Positions 28,001-37,471 are shown, numbered from the stretch's first letter. The stretch is DNA of 64,000 nucleotides from Symbiodinium natans (GCA_905221605.1 CAJNDS010000102.1:832501-896500); one strand, 5' to 3'. The notes: a model not told the origin generated them from the letters alone. Made by a program: numbers and translations.

Positions 28001-29903
28001 CCGCGGCAGCTGCTCCTTTCGCAGCAGCCTTCGCAGCGGCCTTGAGACTCTTAATCTCCTTCTGAGCCTCAGCCAGCGCGACCGCCGGGTCCGCGCTCTG
28101 CGAACCGGTGGCCGTGTACACAGAGTGGGAAACAGCCCTGTGCGCTGCTTCTCTCTGCTCGTACTCCAGAACGACTTTGTGGCTCTCCTCCCAAGTCTGC
28201 GGTCCTCGCAACCCGCCATCCTTGGGGTCGCCAGGCCACAACCTTTTGTCGTTCCGGATCTCCTTTTGGAGATAAGGGGGCATCTTGCGGAGGTATGAGA
28301 GATACAACTCTCGAGGGGTCTTCCCGAGACCTACTGCCTCAAGGTCCGCGATCGAGGCCTCAAACAAAGGCTCGAATTGGTGGCCTGTGAGCTTACCCTT
28401 AGCGAGAGAGGCGTGCTCACCATCCACGCGGACTTCTCTTTCCTCCCGCGATTCCCCGAACATCAAGTGTTTGTTCTTGATGCGGTCATACACCGCCTGT
28501 GGATCTGAGAGAACCTCTCCCGATTTCCACGCTGCGCGGTACGCGTTCGTGTACGTCTTCATGCGCGAGCCGCGGCAGCGCCCGCGTAGCGCTAACAGCT
28601 TTTCGCGCGCACTCATACCGCGACAGTTGTTGGCCAGCGCGCAGACGTCCTCGAACTCCTCGTAGAACAGGACAACGTCTCGCGCGTCCGACTTGTCGTC
28701 GGTCAGCGTCGGCCACGTGAGGTCAGTTTTGACCGTAGTTATGGAGCTTTGCCCGCCCCTCTGCGCTAACGCTTCTTTCAGCGCCTCAGTTTGGGCGGCG
28801 AGTGCGGCGGCGAGATCGCCCGCCGGGTGTTGGGACCCGGTCTGCGAACCTCCGCCGTCTGAACCTCGCTTCAGGGCTTCTATCTCCATCTCTAGCGCAG
28901 CAAGCTTCGCGCGCAAAGGGGAATCGCCGTCCGTCGCGCCCAGGACACGGGCCGCGGAAGGACCACCTGCAACCTCAGCAGTGTGCAAACCTCCACGGTC
29001 CAATCCTACCCCCAACCCACTTGCAGTCGCAGGCTGTGGGAGCCCTGGGGAACGCGGCCCCACGGCTTCAACTGGCACATCGGACGGGGAGCTCCAAACC
29101 TTCTCTTGGCTCGAGCTTTCTTTTCCCCCTAACGCGAGGATAAGCTCCCCGATGCATTGGATTTCGCGCTGAATCTCCTCTGCGTCTTCGGGGTCCTCGC
29201 CACCGCGCAAAGCCGCGACCGAGAACCTGGTCCGCAGCCGACGGACCATCTTCGTAGGATGCCAGTCCCCGCCTATCTTGGAGAACTCATCCGCAAGGAG
29301 GGTGGCTTTGGTGCTTAAGGCGTCAAGGTCACGGGAGCTCACCGTGACTCCATGCGCTTTCAGCGCGAGGACAATCCGCGAAACGCGCGTCAAGTAGTCC
29401 GCGACCGGTTCTTGGTCTGGACGGAAAATCGCGCGCAGCTCCGCCTGCAAGCCCTCTGCGGTGCCTGGCACTGAACCTGCTGTCGACGGCGGACCGGACG
29501 GTCCCGCCGGGCGGGACCCTGGTGCCGTAGCAGGGACATAGGCAGCACCGGTAGGGACCATGGCCAGCTCCCTAGCCGCGGCGCTGACGTCCACCCGCGG
29601 CGGACTGTCGCCTCCAGCGCCCGAGGCCTCAGGGACTAGCTCGGAGTCCTCTTCTTCTTCCTCTTCATCCTCGTCCTCCTCTTCGGCGTCATGGAGGAAC
29701 TTCATGACTTTCCGCCAGAGAGCCGCCTCTTGCTCTGGCGTAGTGCTGACCCCATCCCGCTTGGACAATGGACGGCTGCCAGTCTCCCTACGCCACTTAA
29801 GCCAAGCGACGTAGCTCATCCGCTCGGGATAGGGAACGTCTCCACCCTCGATAGCTTCGAGGAGGGTGACGCCCTCAGCCTGACCTGCAACCTCTGCGGA
29901 CAT
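21927..29903 (-). CDS. gag-pol part 1: Gag (2x CCCH), protease, RT thumb, RNase H, integrase
   Basis: 2658 codons from ATG 29903 (context GGCAATGTC). Acidic run about 75-90; Gag capsid-like helices about 405-560 (VVLFYEEFEDVC..RKMPPYLQKEIR). CCCH fingers Cx8Cx5Cx3H at about 657-678 and 732-751, separated by a Lys/Gly linker. Retropepsin-like region about 850-960 (MLDGCAGANHV, then LILGGRA); the usual D-T/S-G is D-G-C. A Cys-rich segment with several CxxC pairs (about 1115-1170) and a hydrophobic helix (about 1182-1197) follow. RT thumb about 1375-1445 (FGFSFGISKAEV..KLLGHNIGRDG..QQFLGCANWLRGY), with no palm before it. RNase H about 1525-1610 (DASG, QEAF, TDHANL). Integrase: HHCC finger about 2345-2400 and DDE core about 2420-2522 with D-x35-E. 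The last 25 residues after about 22075 are out of frame. Nothing else would explain this order except a rearranged gypsy pol. Confidence 0.9.
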   Translation of the reverse strand: MSAEVAGQAEGVTLLEAIEGGDVPYPERMSYVAWLKWRRETGSRPLSKRDGVSTTPEQEAALWRKVMKFLHDAEEEDEDEEEEEEDSELVPEASGAGGDSPPRVDVSAAARELAMVPTGAAYVPATAPGSRPAGPSGPPSTAGSVPGTAEGLQAELRAIFRPDQEPVADYLTRVSRIVLALKAHGVTVSSRDLDALSTKATLLADEFSKIGGDWHPTKMVRRLRTRFSVAALRGGEDPEDAEEIQREIQCIGELILALGGKESSSQEKVWSSPSDVPVEAVGPRSPGLPQPATASGLGVGLDRGGLHTAEVAGGPSAARVLGATDGDSPLRAKLAALEMEIEALKRGSDGGGSQTGSQHPAGDLAAALAAQTEALKEALAQRGGQSSITTVKTDLTWPTLTDDKSDARDVVLFYEEFEDVCALANNCRGMSAREKLLALRGRCRGSRMKTYTNAYRAAWKSGEVLSDPQAVYDRIKNKHLMFGESREEREVRVDGEHASLAKGKLTGHQFEPLFEASIADLEAVGLGKTPRELYLSYLRKMPPYLQKEIRNDKRLWPGDPKDGGLRGPQTWEESHKVVLEYEQREAAHRAVSHSVYTATGSQSADPAVALAEAQKEIKSLKAAAKAAAKGAAAAAKAGADQTYAATSKGAGKGADKKICFHFRDHGNCPKGDACPYSHDKELRRKALAAKKGDQTFATAKGKGKGKGGGKAKANAKPKAAAKGAAKPPGTVCPFFSKNGSCKKGASCDMVHNLTTSGGTPALPANWAPPSGASMSNPFAAFSVQIGSSGVQAGVLGAAGHAAVQQHALPLSKGGRDKFATLDDLPKDWWNLADNEPGGYQYRTVVQVLDRKVECMLDGCAGANHVTEELVVGMMNRAAELGIGTEDPGFPVVRLEKWVHPEYVHGIASGAPVPLKGAAVLRVTLLEGKTADDCRPNTEIFVRCKIAARGTSDWHGLILGGRALDCAGRMGLGFRPGPDFHVLDTLGIRMPRCEDHSRTRKDRAYAFEARLSSLDDASCIEPGGGSRELLRYDGEEPLELSPGDGVLVPVVRESGVSAEGSLSEVVLPVECGVEAVPGLWPTGEGKGFVLLAAQECDHSLQPGEVVAEVRSGLVSTAACGCGAIETVFESEPSPQACADCGVAVASVDHDPCFACGSASRAAARSFQGCSSCARSFGRLRTGARIGVLSVLAAVTVLASVWGGSGPVGRPVEEPGVLTCLDHLPSVDSWWEAPGGYASVWGRRPAQKDLGTMAVEKAPYETCLLQRAGEAWRLWDTRDLRVAESVACSDEVPVTERLAVFRTRKGPRWAGWREGSATAERGASDAVRPADAVDTARCPSYHIVESWDIDKMIEEPPTDYYYEQLAADMRARHPKACPHLLDHLVSLEGFLDKSILFGFSFGISKAEVCVSKGKLLGHNIGRDGSSPDEERCQAVIDFPPLWEKLHIQQFLGCANWLRGYLPVEYGHAAKILGQWQKPGAVFPEGGLGSSAATEGCKAFKAIKRMMQNRINLATFDEASAADGSCPLEQIADASGIAVGGSVVQMTRDLSQLKVLMTHSKSLTPAQQNWPPLIQEAFAQLEVKRATRRMFGSIRTLCWTDHANLTRAQTSDIGMDPKLVRWVAEILMDGSEIRSLSGRSATLGDSFSRNPKDRDALLAARTKDLEGLSGQLRGFDLDQYLGEGTEGDGPVPWAVGNDAVPEPAGRVQAAAVPMCVVAALPVRVMVVFDYARWKEQDAELTEIRRVFQASLPGVSVAVRGCWGPFEDTDGLASHFDCGAGRLAGTKKIKRIRVDLLTSCAKVLREASGFRPQFLVGLGQGGLVTAVLRWPLVVELTLQARNLQRKEARAVGEAWAGIKAIWAVRPRLWRTQQGHLEVAEACPELKKDFPEPPLRGFGIVGKQALGAEVLRSLRLDAVRSIDDASIRGMLDEPSRPLWDHEGLCICGKRTYLFSRCPACIEKEAVDISVEIAEREEPEPPLEGDLEAHEVGLEVNSVLATLDRTGGLVRVRSSTIQQWAVGFRTTPKDAPVPTAYGMLSGKIWKKSHSMKLSLGSQHKDLSKWGDVKPYWTTWVVREDGAVVAGHNCSPLNVVQGDIVVHWSSVVNWHGHRHVVNEQCEVLWRSNGKEVALDPSFGKLIALVGRVTQVIGWRATGEAASDPRRSTLQASRVLAQFSSSNEGVEGHWTAGAISRGKNANECKLKGRVLAFMGEEHKGPAVVLELVSHSPILCIWDHSSTKVKVEFKGGVPSLSLIAEEDENRREQLAVEARDAANISEFRVTGSLRTAWYEGQRRDPSLAGSIRKPEPPMEISGDGLLEREVTLRTGQTVVVPVVPNGAAGANGVTWRRACYNSVHCGVLGAHRSAEVTVKLLERAVWWPDLEKDVRTWVAKCLACIKGRSRPTKVEARAVKCGAETCWQEVSVDCEGPNREDREGHRYSLTYFDCLSHAVLLEPMRSLTHAEVRRAFVRCVLRSRTIPSLIRSDRGPEFKNALMAELSAMLGTEWRFSAPLRPCELGANERVHQEVQKVLGAVVRQVGASLSEAWSDWLVVAEYVIDNTPGPHGYTPRDLERSWSLALPLEKDVLRDALQFEPISDWARSQFKQFSELAAAVREHWTRSSEARRNLQIAIGALWTLSQETEWSGTLRGPVQRGRGVCLGNRV

Positions 29904-30107
29904 TGCCGCAACACAAGGCGAAAAGCCGCGCCTTGGTTAGCAGGCCGCAGGCGTGGCACGCGAAGCGCCGCGCCTTGGTTAACAGGCCGCAAGCGTGGCA
30001 CACAGTCCACGCGTCCAGGTCACGGACCGCGACAGACAAGCAAAGCAATGCTTGCCCACTCGGGCCGTAGGCACAAGAGCTGTACGTTTCCCAGAACAGC
30101 CCCCAAT
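29904..30107 (-). other. 5' untranslated leader of the retrotransposon
   Basis: Between the 5' LTR and the Gag ATG. Contains a duplicated 35-mer (29925-29959 and 29967-30001, starting GCCGCGCCTTGGTTA on the plus strand) and one copy of the recurring GC-rich motif (30011-30033). These could form stable RNA structure; a packaging role is only a guess. Confidence 0.6.
30094..30105 (-). other. putative primer-binding site
   Basis: Two bases inside the 5' LTR boundary the sense strand reads TGGGGGCTGTTC, starting with the TGG expected to pair with a tRNA CCA end. It does not match the common initiator-Met site, and the donor tRNA is not identified. Confidence 0.35.
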
Positions 30108-30404
30108 TGTGAAGTCGACCAGCACTGGACTTGCACTAAGCCAATGCAATCACAGCCCGGTCACGCTGTTTTACGACTTCGTGAGTCCAAGCACTTGTGC
30201 AGCTACGCCTGAGTGCGTCCGGTCGGACCGCACAGCAACCTAGGAGCTACTGTACGACTCTACCGTGCTCAAAGGCACAAGCTCGGTACTTGAGCCAAAA
30301 TATTGGCATTGATACGAATTGCAAATCTACACATGCAAAGGAAAACTACAGTACTGGTTCTGGCAGCTCTGCACATGGAACGTGCGTGCTTAGACCTGCT
30401 CACA
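30108..30404 (-). repeat. 5' LTR of the retrotransposon
   Basis: 297 bp identical to the 3' LTR. The spliced-leader-like 13-mer is at 30289-30301 (positions 104-116 of the LTR in sense direction) and the TTTT box at 30342-30345. It should contain the element promoter and R region; their exact limits cannot be seen. Confidence 0.95.
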
Positions 30405-30601
30405 CAAGCCACACACACACATATGCATATACATATATGCCCTTACATATACGCATATGTATATATGTATATATATATATAGAGGGTCACCACCCCAAGA
30501 CTCTTCCTCTCTCTCTCTCTATACACACACACATATATAAATATATATATGATAGAGTCACCACCCCAAGACCTACCTCCGATGCCTACACATATACATA
30601 C

Positions 30602-30690
<89 letters not shown>

Positions 30691-30809
30691 TCCTTCTTGC
30701 TGTAAATGAGACCGACTCTCGGAAGCACCGCAAGTATCGTTGCTTTCTCTCTCTCTCTCTCCCTCGCCCTCCCTGCCTCCCCTCCCCTTGCTTCCTCCCT
30801 CTTCTCTCT

Positions 30810-30870
<61 letters not shown>

Positions 30871-30900
30871 GAAAGAGGACTCAAGCCTCAGCTCAGGACC
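30405..30900. repeat. dense microsatellite block (AC/AT, GT, CT)
   Basis: CACATATA-type sequence (30410-30620), (GT)n at about 30620-30688 and (CT)n at about 30739-30869. Two imperfect copies of GTCACCACCCCAAGAC (30485 and 30557) sit in it. All frames through it are Val/Cys, Leu/Ser or Arg/Glu repeats and are not genes. Confidence 0.9.
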
Positions 30901-32314
30901 CTGGGGGTTGCTTGCGCATGCGTCCTAAAGTGTGCCAAAGCACGTCTGATGCATGAAACTTGACGGGAGGTCCCCGCACTCACATGACGGAGACAGACCT
31001 GGTGTCCCTCTGCTACGACCTGCGGCTTGTTCCCGACCTGGCGTCTCAAATGCACTATTTGTATGCTTAGAAAATGTTGTTGTAGTATACGTTCTTATAT
31101 ACTACGTTTTATTATCTGATTTACATGTGCAGCCAAGTTCCGTGAGATTCGTATGTGGGGGGGGGGGGGGGCGGCCTTTCGGCTGTGTTGCGCAAGGGAA
31201 TAGACAGGCTCCAATGTTGCCCCAAAACGAAGGACCAAACCCCCCCGAAGTCCCAGGTCTCTCGACATGAGGTCCAGCGTGCGTACAGCCTGGCCGTGTG
31301 CAAGGCTGGGCTTGACTGCTTCGTTTAGGGTTCAGGGTTTAGGGTTTAGGGTTTAGGGTTTAGGGTTTAGGGTTTAGGGTACGCCCTAACCCCCAAAACA
31401 GCCTTTGCCGGAACTCCTGCGGTGCGAGAGGAGAGGCTCTTGCCTGAAGAGCTGCCTTCTGCAGCGACTCCTGCGACTTCTGCGACTTCGGCGCCCTGTC
31501 CTGGATGGTCGAGGATACATGCCATCCAGCTTCTCAATCCTAAGCTGCGCCAAGCTCGAGACCGCTTGTGGATATTTTAGTTTGCTGTTATTGTAGGCAG
31601 GCGCCCATCAACGCAGGATTTCTAGGCGAGCAGTCAGTGTAAGGCCTTGAACCCTCCACCCTGAAACGCTAACCCCACCGGAACTTAGGAGAACTTGATC
31701 CCTCCGACGTCCTCGGCGTCGCGCACCCCAGGCCGCGCATGCACACAACTCCGGCACTGTGTGCAAAGCTTGCAGTTGGCCTTCACAAGACCCCCAGAAC
31801 TCTTTGCCCCAGAACCCTCAGAGCCCGTAGAGTCCGGAAAAGCCTTCGCAGTAGCCTCAAAAACTGTGTGTCAGCTTTGCACTTGCCAAAAAAAGCGTTG
31901 AGGCAGGTCACGGTCCGGTTCCTGGAGCTCGAAGCACACGCTGGACGCCCGGCTTGAACAACTTAGGCCCCTTGCCTTTGCTTGTATGGTAGAGCAGTCT
32001 TGAGGGGACAAATTGAGAGTGTCGCCACCGTTGCAACAGACGCGGCCAAACGCGAAAGCCAAGAGCAAGCCCAAACAACAACCGACGAAGACAGCCCTGG
32101 GCACTTGGACGTGAGTCTTGAGGAGCACATAACATGATGATGTATACTGCCCTCAAATGCTGGTTGAGGGAAAGTGCTCTGATCGGAGCAGAGAATACAA
32201 CTCTCGCATCTACCTCGGGTCATGATGGCTGGGTGCAGGCAACTTGAGGTAGTTTTCTCCCACTCGCAGATCTGAGCAGGAACCTCGCCCGCTTCTGCCA
32301 GTGTGAGACTCGAA
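30901..32314. other. gene-poor stretch
   Basis: Includes a G16-type run (31157-31172) and a TTTAGGG array (31324-31380, about eight units). Short frames at 31405-31596 and 31871-32156 have no supportive features. No gene assigned. Confidence 0.4.
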
Positions 32315-33002
32315 GCCCTAAACCCCAGACCCAAAAACCACACCCCACACCCTACACCCCACACCCTACACCCTAAACCCTAAACCCTGCAGTGCGGGTG
32401 GCGAAACCCTAGACCCCTAAACCCCTAAACCTCTAGACCCCTGAACCCCTGAACCCCTAAACCCCTAAACCCCTAAACCCCTAAACCCCTAAACCCCTAA
32501 ACCCCTAAACCCTTTGACAGCTGGAAAGAAGCTCGGAGAACCGGAGGACCCTAAACCCTAAACCCTAAACCCCGAACCCTAAACCCTAAACCCTAAACCC
32601 TAAACCCTAAACCCTAAACCCTACATCGGAGGACGGCGGCCCGGAGTCCAGCGGTTCTCTGCGTCTGCCAAAGCCCAAGGCCTTCTTGGGGGCTTAGGGT
32701 TTGGGGTTTAGGGTTTGGGGTTTGGGGTTTAGGGTTTGGGGTTTTTAGGGTTTTTGGGGTTTGGGGTTTGGGGTTTAGGGTTTGGGGTTTGAGGTTTGGG
32801 GTTTAGGGTTTGGGGTTTGGGGTTTAGGGTTTGGGGGCTTAGGGTTTGGGGTTCGGGGTTTGGGGTTTAGGGTTTGTTTAGGGTTTGTGGTTTAGGGTTT
32901 GTTTAGGGTTCAGGGTTTGGGGTTTAGGGTTTGGGTTTAGGGTTTAGGGTTTGGGGTTTGTTTAGGGTTTAGGGTTTTGGGTTTGGGGTATAGGGTTTAG
33001 GG
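32315..33002. repeat. large composite telomere-variant cluster with orientation switch
   Basis: From left: CCCTACA/CCCCACA variants (32315-32388), homogeneous CCCCTAAA octamers (32405-32513), CCCTAAA (32549-32623), then reversed TTTAGGG mixed with TTTGGGG (32692-33002). Each block is internally uniform and differs from its neighbours. Confidence 0.9.
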
Positions 33003-35397
33003 GCTTGAGTGTGCTCGGGGTGTTAGCTGGACTTGCTTGAAGTTCAGGTGTTGAGGGGTGACAGAGACGGCTGACGTCAAGAGTCTGGGTCCAAAAAGGA
33101 TTTAGGCGGTGGGTCCGCTGGCAAAAAGAGTTTAGGACGTTTGGATTGCAGAGGCGGGGGCAGGGATGTAAGCTCCAGGATGAGTTCCCCTAAACCCTAA
33201 ACCCTAAACCCTAAACCCTAAAGCCTAAAGCCCTTTCGAGGCCCTCCTTTGAAGGGTTCTGGTTCCAACCCAAGCCCACGCTCGTGCCGAGAAAGGCGAA
33301 GCGCAAGAATTCGGCTCGCGTGTCTTCCAAAACGACGCAGCTCGATTCTGAAGCTTCAGGTATATGGGAGTTTACGAGAGTAAGGGACCCCCAAAACAGA
33401 CCCCCGAACAGTAGGATTCCCTTCTCATAAGGGCCCCCTTTAAGGTACCCCTAATGTCGGAAGCCCCCATATACCCTCAACGCGTATCGGGGGAGTCTGA
33501 GAGGGGTCTAAGTCCAAGTCCCAAAGCACTGTTGCCTTGGTGCCCTTGAGTTGATTGACAGCCTTGGGGCTGTGCAGTTGGGCGGCTTTGCAGGCCGGCC
33601 CTCCACTTAGGGTTCAGGGTTTAGGTTTAGGGTTTAGGGTTTACGGTTTAGGGTCGGGGCGTTTTTGTCAGTTTCGGGATTCAGGGTCAAGAGCATTCCC
33701 AACAACCTGTGAGAGGCCTGGGTGTCAAGAACAGTAGCATACAGTAGCGCTTTTTTGTTCGTCGGCTTCGGCAAGAACACCCCTTACACACTAAGCCTAA
33801 GGTGAGGATTGTTGAGGCTTCCAGCCTGGAACATCTGAAAAATCAACCCAATGTGGGCCCCTCCTCTGCGAATGCAAAAAGACTGGCTGCTGCTCGAAAA
33901 GGAGCAGAGCAGGGTCCAAGGCTCCGGCTTGTTTAGGAGTTGCAGGCTTCTTCTTGGGAGGTTTAGGGTTGCTGTAAGGATGGGGTTTGGCTTCGTGAAT
34001 CCATGGGGTTTCTTGCCTGACATGCACAGTTGAGTTCTGAGGACTTGTGCATATCTGGGGTCTTAGGGGGTTGTTTGGCTTCGGACTCGCACGGCAAAAG
34101 GGTCTAGGGTTTGGGCGGTTGTCAGAGATCGTTGGGGTTTAAGGGGTTTGAGAGTATGCGGCGGTGCCGGATGTTATGGGTCAAGACCCGCGTGTGTTCA
34201 GTCCGCGCCGACTTCCTCCGGGAGATTTCAATAACGGCGACGCGTCCCACCAAGCGACTGCGTGGAAGCTGCGAGACTGACAGGTTTCAGCAACGAACAG
34301 AGAGGAACTCGAAATGTTGAACTCTTCTTTCTTCGTATGCGCAGCCCTCCCCCTGGACAGGGCCCTGCTTGAGGCAGACCACACGAAGTAGACGTCTGGA
34401 AAGCGTGTTATGATTATTCAGGACCTCGACTAAGGCGGTCATTGTACACCTTAGCGCGTGAGGCTGCCCTTAAATAGCATTTGCGCTCATGAACATAGAA
34501 GCCGCGAAATTTGCGGAAGAGCTGTGGACAGCGCATGAACTTACATCAGGAAGCATGTCTTTGTGTTCTTTCGCGCTTCTCCAAAGTTTTTGTGCCTTTG
34601 CTGGTCTTGTAATTTGGCAACTAGCCTACCAATGGAACATCCCGCGGACTGTTGGTTATTCCAGCTGCTGTTTCAAATGGGACGTGCTTGCAGCAATCTC
34701 GCAGACAGCCAAGACGGTCATGTTCCCCAAGCCTCCCGAGCCCTGCTTGGAATCCTGAAATCCGCATCTTCATGCCGAGCCTACTGTGCCGTCCCAAATG
34801 TCAATGCACTCGAACCTAAGGATTGCAATGATTGAAACTGAAGGCCTTGTGCCACTCAAGTGCCGTGGATGCCAGCAGAATGGGGGGTTGGGAGTTCGGG
34901 GTTTGGGGTGTGGCTTGAGGCGTTTACAGTGAAGGGTGAATCTTCTGGGTACCAGGCGTCATGAAGGCAACCCATGATGAGATACCAATGGAATTGTCGT
35001 CATGGAAGGGCTGTCATCCAGTCCGTTTCTTCAAAGGACAGCGATTTCAATGTGAAACTTTATCTTCCTTTCAAGTACATGAGTATTTTCCAAGATCGGG
35101 ACCCCGTAACCCAAATCCCGAATCTTTGCTGCCTGCCACGCCGAGAGATGTCAGCCAGGCATGTGGCACAAGAAGCCCTAATTAAAACCTGAACCCTAAA
35201 TTTTACCCTAAATCCAAAATTGTTTCAGCAAACGCTCGCCCTGAAATCCACACCCTAAACCCCAAACCCTAAACCTAAAGTGTTTCATCCTTAGTTTACA
35301 AGCCCCTTCACCGGGGATTCCTCATTTTACGAAAGCGCCTCAAATCTTCGAGGCCGGGTGAGGATCCCCAGAGCGCCAAAGGCGACCAGGGAAATGG
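33003..35397. other. gene-poor stretch
   Basis: Telomeric blocks at 33189-33232 and 33607-33653. Candidate frames such as 34489-34758 (MNIEAAKFAEELWTAHELTSG..) read partly like protein but have no splice or leader evidence. Nothing else recognised. Confidence 0.4.
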
Positions 35398-35551
35398 GTT
35401 TAGGGCTTGGGGTTTAGGGTTAGGGTTCAGGGTTTAGGGTTCAGGGTTCAGGGTTCAGGGTTCAGGGTTTAGGGTTTAGGGTTTAGGGTTTAGGGTTTAG
35501 GGTTTAGGGTTTAGGGTTTAGGGTTTAGGGTTTAGGGTTTAGGGTTTAGGG
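35398..35551 (+). repeat. TTTAGGG array, about 20 units
   Basis: Starts with TTCAGGG and GCTTGGGG variants and becomes perfect TTTAGGG over the last 90 bp. Confidence 0.95.
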
Positions 35552-37471
35552 CGAGATTTTGCTGGGGCCGCATCCGTCGGGCGGCCCGACATCCGAGCCC
35601 AATAGCGCCCAACCCAAAATCGCCCACAAGCCCTTTCCTGCGCCCCTGCAGGAAGAGAAATCTTCGGCCTGCCTGCTTTTGCAGAAGCCCTGTGTCGTCT
35701 CATTTTTGGTCGTCTGCTGATCTATGGGAACAGCCTCCTGGCAGAAAGGATTCTAGGACGGTGGTGCTTGCAGGGCGGCGTGTCCCCAGTTTCGGGGCTG
35801 CCCGAAACCCCAGAAGTGTGGACCTGGGGACAGTTGCATTGCCTGGCTTGTGCAAGCGTGAGCGATGAAACCCTGTACATTTTCCTGGGCTTCGGGTGTG
35901 GCTCAAAACGTTTCTGTTTCCGAAAGCCTGAGTTGATCAAGGCCTGCAGCAGCTGCTCGCGCCCCACGCCAAAGTGAGCTGTGGCTGCAAGTGAGTGCAG
36001 ATTCGGGGTTTTCAGGTGCTTGGGCGCCTGCAGGTCCCTAAAACTCTTAAATTAGGTTGCGAAGGCCGATTTTTTTCTAGCGGTCTCCGAGTTTGGCAAT
36101 TGGGGCTGGAAGGGCAGATCAGATGCATACTTACAGCTTGAGAACTCTTGCATGCTTGTACTCCGACACAACCTCCGATCGAAGCCTTAGTCAGAAAACC
36201 CTTGGGTCTTGGGGATCTCCCACCTTCCTGTAAATCAAATCCGAGGCCCATGTCGGTTACTTGGTACTTAAGCCCCCACCCTTTGCTGTGAATTTCGGCT
36301 GTTTGATTGAAAGGCCCGCAGCAAAAATGAGTAGCAAATTTTGGGAGCAGGTGAGTCAGACGCCCCTTGAAGGGCTGGAGTGCGCAAGTTGCCCACTTGT
36401 GCAGTACAGTGCCCGGTGTGACAGTGAGAGGGGGTGCACAATGAATAGATTTACCAGTGAAATATGCAAGAGGGACGCAGGAGGCAAATGATGAACTATT
36501 CTGTGAGACTGGCGCACAGTGCTTGAATCTGCATCAAGAAAGTCGGATGGCAACACGTGCATAGATCACAAAGGGGACAAGCTATGCACCTCCCCGCACA
36601 AAACAAACAATACACACACACACACAGAAATATCTATATTTGTAGGAACAGTCTGAACATGAAGACCCATAACGCAAGACGAGGAACGACTCATCAGGCA
36701 ATGGGAGGCAGGAGGAAAACGGAGCCACGGATCAAGGAACCCGGAGAGAAGCCAATCCTGTCCAGTCCTCATGACGCGACGAAAGATCGATGTGATTGCA
36801 TCATAGGTAAATGATGAGAATCTCCCGGAACTAACGACAATCTTCAAGTGATGGCACAAGCACGATGGCCTGGAATCTGCGTGCGTGATTTTGATTTCCA
36901 GCTAGTGCTAATGGCTGGACCATTTTTCTGCTTCAGTCAGATTTAACCAGCCTTTGGCTGGCTTGGAATGATCAAAATCCTCGGAAGCTTTCCACAGGAT
37001 CTGGCTCCTCAACTACGTTTGTGGAGTTCTGCGCCTCGGCCACCGACTTGGTCCGAAAACCCTGAGAGCCCCGTGTCCCTGAAGAATGAGGGTCGGAATA
37101 ATTGGTAATAGTATCCCCTTATGGTCCCTATGTACATATTATAAGCATACTTTGTGCTCTTGCCCCTCCGCCCCCCCCCCCAAAGAACAAAAACAAAAGC
37201 AAACAACAAAAAGCAAAAACAGACCTGTTCTACTCGTAGTGGTCAAGGCCCCCCTCTATTCTGTCCATCAAGGACTCCAAACCAACGCCTCCCCTAAGAC
37301 CATCGCACGGGACTCAGGGTTCAGAGCCCATGCTACTTGTACCCGAACACTCGAGGTTCAGGGTTTAGGGTTTAGGGTTTAGGGTTTAGGGCTAGGGTTT
37401 AGGGTTTGAGCTCCCAGAGCTTTCAATTTTCTGGGAGCATCCCAAGGTCCCCAAGATCCGTCACACAAAAA
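35552..37471. other. gene-poor stretch
   Basis: Contains a diverged copy of the GCCTGGCTTGTCCGAG motif (35835-35876), a small (AC)n tract (36613-36627), a family B repeat (37090-37145) and a TTTAGGG block (37356-37408). No convincing gene. Confidence 0.4.
37090..37145 (+). mobile_element. dispersed repeat, family B
   Basis: GGGTCGGAATAATTGG, then GTATCCCCTTATGGTCCC and an AT-rich tail. It matches 42781-42848 and, inverted, 60561-60629. Short and non-coding; probably a MITE remnant. Confidence 0.55.

Larger units (their letters stand above)
13195..30404 (-). mobile_element. 17.2-kb Ty3/gypsy-related LTR retrotransposon with permuted reverse transcriptase and RNA-processing cargo
   Basis: Identical 297-bp direct repeats with TGTGA..TCACA ends bound a minus-strand coding block. 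Gene order in the sense direction is Gag with CCCH fingers, protease, Cys-rich/hydrophobic segment, RT thumb, RNase H, integrase, linker, RT fingers-palm, Tpt1, C2H2 finger, RanBP2 finger with membrane segment, and SWIM-PLD. LTR identity implies recent insertion. Flanking bases (CCCAG on the left, CAAGC on the right) do not form a target-site duplication. The element contains no telomeric heptamer arrays, although they are dense on both sides. Integrase with an HHCC finger and DDE triad, and an RNase H with an RT thumb of gypsy type, place it near Ty3/gypsy. The CCCH Gag is a feature I associate with dinoflagellate retroelements. Autonomous activity is plausible if the frame switches are sequence errors or recoded. 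Confidence 0.95.

Noticed and set aside
13195-30404. Copia-type (INT before RT) assignment
   Set aside because: Although an RT palm follows the integrase as in copia, the RT, RNase H and integrase motifs (HHCC finger spacing, thumb KLLGH, TDHANL) are of gypsy type and the thumb precedes the integrase, so a rearranged gypsy element fits better.
30443-30956. Frames through the AC/GT/CT microsatellites
   Set aside because: Two-residue repeat translations on both strands; no independent coding signal.
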